From assembly GCA_014841595.1 (NCBI GenBank), contig JACYUE010000001.1, positions 1,290,996-1,354,995 on the forward strand: a DNA stretch of 64,000 bases, read 5' to 3'. This DNA is from Oxalobacteraceae sp. CFBP 8761. GTDB lineage: Bacteria; Pseudomonadota; Gammaproteobacteria; Burkholderiales; Burkholderiaceae_D. A program made the position numbers and the translations under genes. Under the pieces are notes generated by a model. The model worked only from the letters and a program-made list of their open reading frames with translations, did no database searches and was not told the origin of the DNA. Numbering within the stretch: position 1 is the stretch's first letter; the number at the start of each line of letters is the position of its first letter. Of the stretch, positions 60,326 through 64,000 are shown piece after piece.

Positions 60326-60391
60326 CGCGCGGGTGGATGCGAAGGGCGGCGGCGCGCTACAATCGCCGCCTCATTCCATTGCCATTTCGCC

Positions 60392-61186
60392 ATGACCGCC
60401 ACCGCCGCGCCCCCCTCCAGTCCCATCGCTATCCCTGCACCGATCCTGCGGGCCCTCGACCTGGCCGATGCCTCGTGGCGTCCGATCCTCGAAGCGGGGC
60501 TGCAGGCGGTGGCCCGCGCCAATCCTGATTATTTGCCCGCGCTGGCGCAGGACGATTACGTCCCCACGGAACACCGCATGTTCGCCGCCTTCGCCCAGCC
60601 GCTGGACAAGGTGCGCTACGTGCTGGTGGGGGAGGGGCCGTACCCGCGCGCTGCAAGCGCTACCGGCGTGAGCTTCATGGATGGCGCCGTGGGTGACCTG
60701 TGGAGCGATGCCGGCCTGTCCAAGCCGGTGAACCGGGCCACGTCACTGCGCAACTTCATGAAAATGCTGCTGGTGGCAAGCGGCCAGTTGCAGCCCGAGG
60801 CGACGAGCGGGGAGGCGCTGGCGCCGATCGCCCGGGCCGCGCGGGTTGATGGCGCGATCCAGACCTTGGCGCACTTGCAGGACAATCTGATGCATGAGGG
60901 CTTCTTGCTGCTCAATGCCGCGCTGGTGTTTCGCAAGCATGTCAAGCCGGTCATCGATGCGCGTGCCTGGTTGCCGTTCCTGCAGACGGTGCTGAGGGCG
61001 CTGGCCGCCCAGCCGCAGGCGCCGACGCTGGTCCTGTGGGGCAAGATCGCCGAACAATTGCAGAAATTGCCAGAAACGACCGCCTTCCCGCAGGCAGTGG
61101 CCGAACATCCTTACAACCTGAGCTTCATCGGGCATTCGGGCATGCAGGCGCTATTCGGGCCGATGGCGTTGCTGCGGGCCCGTTGA
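60392..61186 (+). CDS. Uracil-DNA glycosylase superfamily protein with altered catalytic motif
   Basis: 264 residues. The UDG fold is recognisable: YVLVGEGPYPRAASATGVSF aligns with the water-activating loop, HEGFLLLNAALVFR with the core strand, and EHPYNLSFIGHSGMQ with the DNA-insertion loop. In family 1 enzymes the first motif is GQDPYH. Here residues 80-85 are GEGPYP, so the catalytic Asp is Gly82 and the His is Pro85. It may be inactive on uracil or use other residues. Between maiA and iscR with no partner gene. Confidence 0.75.
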   Translation: MTATAAPPSSPIAIPAPILRALDLADASWRPILEAGLQAVARANPDYLPALAQDDYVPTEHRMFAAFAQPLDKVRYVLVGEGPYPRAASATGVSFMDGAVGDLWSDAGLSKPVNRATSLRNFMKMLLVASGQLQPEATSGEALAPIARAARVDGAIQTLAHLQDNLMHEGFLLLNAALVFRKHVKPVIDARAWLPFLQTVLRALAAQPQAPTLVLWGKIAEQLQKLPETTAFPQAVAEHPYNLSFIGHSGMQALFGPMALLRAR

Positions 61187-61267
61187 GGGGCGTGGAAACC
61201 GCACATTCGTCATGAACATGACCCGCCGTTTTTGGGGTGGTCCAAGACAAGATCATTGCGATTTGCT

Positions 61268-61292
61268 ATACTTGACTAAATCGTTCAACTAA
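61268..61292 (+). promoter_or_regulatory. IscR type-1 binding site upstream of iscR
   Basis: The left half ATACTTGACT fits the type-1 half-site ATASYYGACT perfectly. The right half AAATCGTTCAACTAA fits RWWWYAGTCRRSTAT at 12 of 15 positions. It lies 99 bases before iscR and implies autoregulation. Confidence 0.75.
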
Positions 61293-61391
61293 TCAGGTCT
61301 TTCCCCGCTCCCAGAGGGAAACGTGCTGCAGGATGCAGTGCCGACTTGGGACTTGGACAAGAGAAATATTTTATCACTTACCGGGGTTGAA

Positions 61392-61868
61392 ATGCGTCTG
61401 ACCACCAAAGGCCGTTTTGCTGTCACTGCGATGATCGACCTTGCCATGCGTCAAGGCAATGGTCCGGTTACGCTGTCGGGCATCAGCCAGCGCCAGGCCA
61501 TTTCGCTGTCGTACCTCGAGCAGCTGTTTGGCAAGCTGCGCCGCCACGAGATCGTCGAATCGATCCGTGGGCCGGGCGGCGGCTACAGCCTGGCCCGCGC
61601 GGCGGGCAAGGTGACGGTGGCGGACATCATCATCGCCGTCGACGAGCCGCTCGATGCAACCCAGTGCGGCGGTAAAGAGAACTGCCATGGCGCCCACACC
61701 GACGGCGCCCGCTGCATGACCCACGAACTGTGGACCACGCTGAACGAAAAAATGGTCGACTACCTCGATTCGGTATCGTTGCAAGACCTCGTCGACCAGC
61801 AGCGCCAGAAAGAACAGAACGTCGTGCACGTGCACCGCGGCGCCCCCGCCGCAGTCGGACATAACTAA
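61392..61868 (+). CDS. iscR: Fe-S cluster-sensing regulator IscR
   Basis: 158 residues from ATG 61392; the frame opens further upstream but is not family-like. Rrf2 winged helix ([34 protein letters not shown]). Cluster ligands Cys92, Cys98 and Cys108: the spacing C-x5-C-x9-C is four residues longer in the second interval than in E. coli. It senses Fe-S status and represses the isc operon when loaded with [2Fe-2S]. Twenty bases separate it from iscS. Confidence 0.96.
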   Translation: MRLTTKGRFAVTAMIDLAMRQGNGPVTLSGISQRQAISLSYLEQLFGKLRRHEIVESIRGPGGGYSLARAAGKVTVADIIIAVDEPLDATQCGGKENCHGAHTDGARCMTHELWTTLNEKMVDYLDSVSLQDLVDQQRQKEQNVVHVHRGAPAAVGHN

Positions 61869-61887
61869 AGCTACCGGAGTAAATCAG

Positions 61888-63144
61888 ATGAACGCGCCTA
61901 TGGACAAGACCACCGAGCAGAGCTTCGCGCCAGCTCCCCATTTTCCGATCTACATGGATTACTCGGCCACGACGCCGGTCGATCCACGCGTCGCCGACAA
62001 GATGATCCCGTTCCTGCGCGAGCAGTTCGGTAATCCTGCGTCGCGCAGCCACGCCTACGGCTGGAACGCCGAAGCGGCCGTCGAAGAAGCACGCGGCCAC
62101 GTTGCCGCGATCATCGGCGCCGATCCGCGCGAAATCGTCTGGACCTCGGGCGCGACCGAAAGCAACAACCTGGCGATCAAGGGCGCGGCCCAGTTCTACA
62201 AGACCAAGGGCAAGCACATCATCACGGTGAAAACCGAGCACAAGGCCGTGCTGGACACCGTGCGCGAACTCGAACGCGTCGGCTTCGAAGCGACCTACCT
62301 CGAGCCGCAAGCCAATGGCCTGATCACCGTCGAGCAGCTGGCAGCGGCAATCCGCCCTGACACGATCCTGGTGTCGGTCATGTTCGTGAACAACGAAATC
62401 GGCGTCGTGCAACCGATCGCCGAAATCGGCGAACTGCTGCGCTCGAAGGGCATCATCTTCCACTGCGACGCAGCCCAGGCTGTCGGCAAGGTCGAGATCA
62501 ACCTCGAAGTCCTGAAGGTCGACCTGATGACCTTCACCGCGCACAAGGCCTATGGCCCGAAAGGCATCGGCGCGCTGTACGTGCGTCGCAAGCCGCGCGT
62601 GCGCCTCGAAGCGCAGATGCACGGTGGCGGTCACGAGCGCGGCATGCGTTCGGGCACGCTGCCGACGCACCAGATCGTCGGCATGGGCGAAGCCTTCCGC
62701 CTGGCCAAGGTCGAGATGGACAGCGAGCTGGCGCGCGTGCGCGCACTGCGCGATCGCCTGGCCCGTGGCCTGATGGAGATCGAAGAAGTCTATATCAACG
62801 GCGACATGGACCACCGCGTGCCGCATAACCTGAACGTCTCGTTCAACTATGTCGAAGGCGAGTCCCTGATCATGGCGATCAAGGATCTGGCCGTGTCGTC
62901 CGGTTCGGCCTGCACCTCGGCCAGCCTGGAACCATCGTACGTGCTGCGCGCCCTGGGCCGCAGCGACGAGCTGGCGCACAGCTCGATCCGCTTCTCGATT
63001 GGCCGCTTCACGACCGAAGAAGAAATTGATTTTGCCGTCAACCTGCTCAAGAGCAAAGTTGGCAAGCTGCGTGAACTGTCGCCGCTGTGGGACATGTTCA
63101 AGGACGGGATCGACATCAGCTCGATCCAGTGGGCTGCACACTGA
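61888..63144 (+). CDS. iscS: Cysteine desulfurase IscS
   Basis: 418 residues, with a ~15-residue N-terminal extension before [14 protein letters not shown]. The PLP lysine is in [17 protein letters not shown], and the sulfur-carrying Cys is in the mobile loop [15 protein letters not shown]. It takes sulfur from cysteine and delivers persulfide to IscU and other acceptors. Second gene of the isc operon. Confidence 0.98.
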   Translation: MNAPMDKTTEQSFAPAPHFPIYMDYSATTPVDPRVADKMIPFLREQFGNPASRSHAYGWNAEAAVEEARGHVAAIIGADPREIVWTSGATESNNLAIKGAAQFYKTKGKHIITVKTEHKAVLDTVRELERVGFEATYLEPQANGLITVEQLAAAIRPDTILVSVMFVNNEIGVVQPIAEIGELLRSKGIIFHCDAAQAVGKVEINLEVLKVDLMTFTAHKAYGPKGIGALYVRRKPRVRLEAQMHGGGHERGMRSGTLPTHQIVGMGEAFRLAKVEMDSELARVRALRDRLARGLMEIEEVYINGDMDHRVPHNLNVSFNYVEGESLIMAIKDLAVSSGSACTSASLEPSYVLRALGRSDELAHSSIRFSIGRFTTEEEIDFAVNLLKSKVGKLRELSPLWDMFKDGIDISSIQWAAH

Positions 63145-63191
63145 TCTGCTCATACCGAGCGCGCATTTTCTAAACATACTGGAGCATCACC

Positions 63192-63587
63192 ATGGCATAT
63201 TCGGACAAAGTACTGGACCACTACGAAAACCCACGCAACGTCGGCGCGTTCGACAAGGGCGACGATGACATCGGCACCGGCATGGTCGGCGCGCCGGCCT
63301 GCGGCGACGTCATGAAGCTGCAGATCAAGGTCAACGACCAGGGTCTGATCGAAGACGCAAAGTTCAAGACGTATGGCTGCGGTTCGGCCATCGCATCGAG
63401 CTCGCTGATCACCGAGTGGGTCAAGGGCAAGAGCCTGGACGAAGCACTGGCCATCAAGAACACGCAGATCGCCGAAGAGCTGGCACTGCCGCCGGTCAAG
63501 ATCCACTGCTCGATCCTGGCAGAAGACGCGATCAAGGCCGCTGTGGCCGACTACAAGGCAAAGCACGCCGACAAAGCAGCAGCGTAA
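63192..63587 (+). CDS. iscU: Fe-S cluster scaffold IscU
   Basis: 131 residues. Cluster ligands Cys37 ([10 protein letters not shown], with the conserved Asp39), Cys63 ([10 protein letters not shown]) and Cys106 ([10 protein letters not shown]). The HscA-binding LPPVK motif is at 99-103. It assembles [2Fe-2S] clusters with sulfur from IscS. Forty-seven bases after iscS. Confidence 0.98.
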   Translation: MAYSDKVLDHYENPRNVGAFDKGDDDIGTGMVGAPACGDVMKLQIKVNDQGLIEDAKFKTYGCGSAIASSSLITEWVKGKSLDEALAIKNTQIAEELALPPVKIHCSILAEDAIKAAVADYKAKHADKAAA

Positions 63588-63621
63588 TTCCTGGAATAGA
63601 ACAGAGCTGGAGAAGCACAAC

Positions 63622-63945
63622 ATGGCAATCACCCTGACCGAAAAAGCTGCAAAGCACGTCAACCGTTACCTCGAACGCCGGGGCAAGGGCATTGGCTTGC
63701 GTTTCGGTGTGCGCACCACCGGCTGCTCCGGCCTGGCCTACAAGCTCGAGTACGTCGATGAAAGCGCCAATGAAGACAGCGTCTTCGAATCGCATGGCGT
63801 GCAGGTATTCGTTGATCCGAAAAGCCTGCCGTACATCGACGGCACCGAGCTCGATTTCGCCCGCGAAGGCCTCAACGAGGGCTTCCGCTTCAATAATCCG
63901 AACGTCAAGGACAATTGCGGCTGCGGCGAGAGCTTCCGCATCTGA
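63622..63945 (+). CDS. iscA: A-type Fe-S carrier IscA
   Basis: 107 residues. The three conserved Cys are in [13 protein letters not shown] and the C-terminal NCGCGESF. It carries or matures [4Fe-4S] clusters. Thirty-four bases after iscU and six before hscB. Confidence 0.97.
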   Translation: MAITLTEKAAKHVNRYLERRGKGIGLRFGVRTTGCSGLAYKLEYVDESANEDSVFESHGVQVFVDPKSLPYIDGTELDFAREGLNEGFRFNNPNVKDNCGCGESFRI

Positions 63946-63951
63946 TCGCGC

Positions 63952-64000
63952 ATGCAGAATCACTTCGAACTGTTTCAACTGCCGGCCCGTTTCGAGGTCG
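63952..64000 (+). CDS. hscB: Co-chaperone HscB, 3' truncated by window
   Basis: Only the first 16 codons are visible (MQNHFELFQLPARFEV). They match the start of the J-domain of HscB, which hands IscU to HscA. The position after iscA fits. Confidence 0.85.
   Translation, partial: MQNHFELFQLPARFEV

Overview
The window is a high-GC stretch of bacterial chromosome, most likely from a betaproteobacterium of the Oxalobacteraceae (Massilia/Telluria/Janthinobacterium type). The reasons are the conserved order pilW-rodZ-ispG-hisS-yfgM-bamB-der-hfq-hflX-hflK-hflC-hisZ-purA, an iscR-iscS-iscU-iscA-hscB operon, a trimeric-type general porin and the protein families seen. This taxonomic call is inference; no rRNA gene is present.

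Layout. 1-14.9 kb is a dense plus-strand housekeeping block (type IV pilus assembly, cell shape, isoprenoid, aminoacylation, outer-membrane assembly, GTPases, Hfq, HflKC, histidine and purine synthesis) closed by a strong terminator. 15-21.2 kb holds a MarC protein, a PAS hybrid kinase, uvrB and an aromatic/aspartate aminotransferase. 21.2-23.8 kb carries three identical tRNA-Asn(GTT) genes, each with its own promoter and terminator, separated by an alpha/beta hydrolase gene and by purT, and followed by an HNH nuclease gene. 24.3-28.7 kb is a signalling island: a REC-kinase-REC hybrid converging on a bacteriophytochrome/response-regulator pair. 28.8-42.7 kb is mixed accessory DNA: a Fur-box DUF2325 gene, a family I.5-like lipase, a second exported hydrolase, an MFS/HlyD/OMF drug-efflux operon with a tRNA-modifying DTW protein coupled to it, a DUF393/FAD/UbiG-like operon, a LexA-box radical SAM protein, an S41 protease and a small exported protein.

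42.8-57 kb is a complete aerobic nicotinate (vitamin B3) degradation cluster. An NiaP-like carrier and a porin would import nicotinate. A molybdenum hydroxylase (NicA plus two NicB-type subunits) makes 6-hydroxynicotinate; NicC makes 2,5-dihydroxypyridine; NicX opens the ring; NicD deformylates; NicF deamidates; NicE isomerises maleate to fumarate. A MarR-type NicR is the likely regulator, and a recurring CGTGYAC-type motif lies in all three nic control regions. The most unusual point is the hydroxylase. The intact Mo subunit (49928..52204) has no cytochrome domain. The cytochrome gene next to nicA (42840..45734) carries instead a decayed Mo-subunit paralogue lacking the catalytic Glu motif, joined through a membrane helix to a triheme cytochrome c.

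57-64 kb holds chaC, a LysR regulator divergent from a fumarylacetoacetase/maleylacetoacetate isomerase pair, a uracil-DNA-glycosylase-like protein lacking the catalytic residues, and the isc operon preceded by an IscR type-1 site. The first gene (pilW) and the last (hscB) are cut by the window edges.
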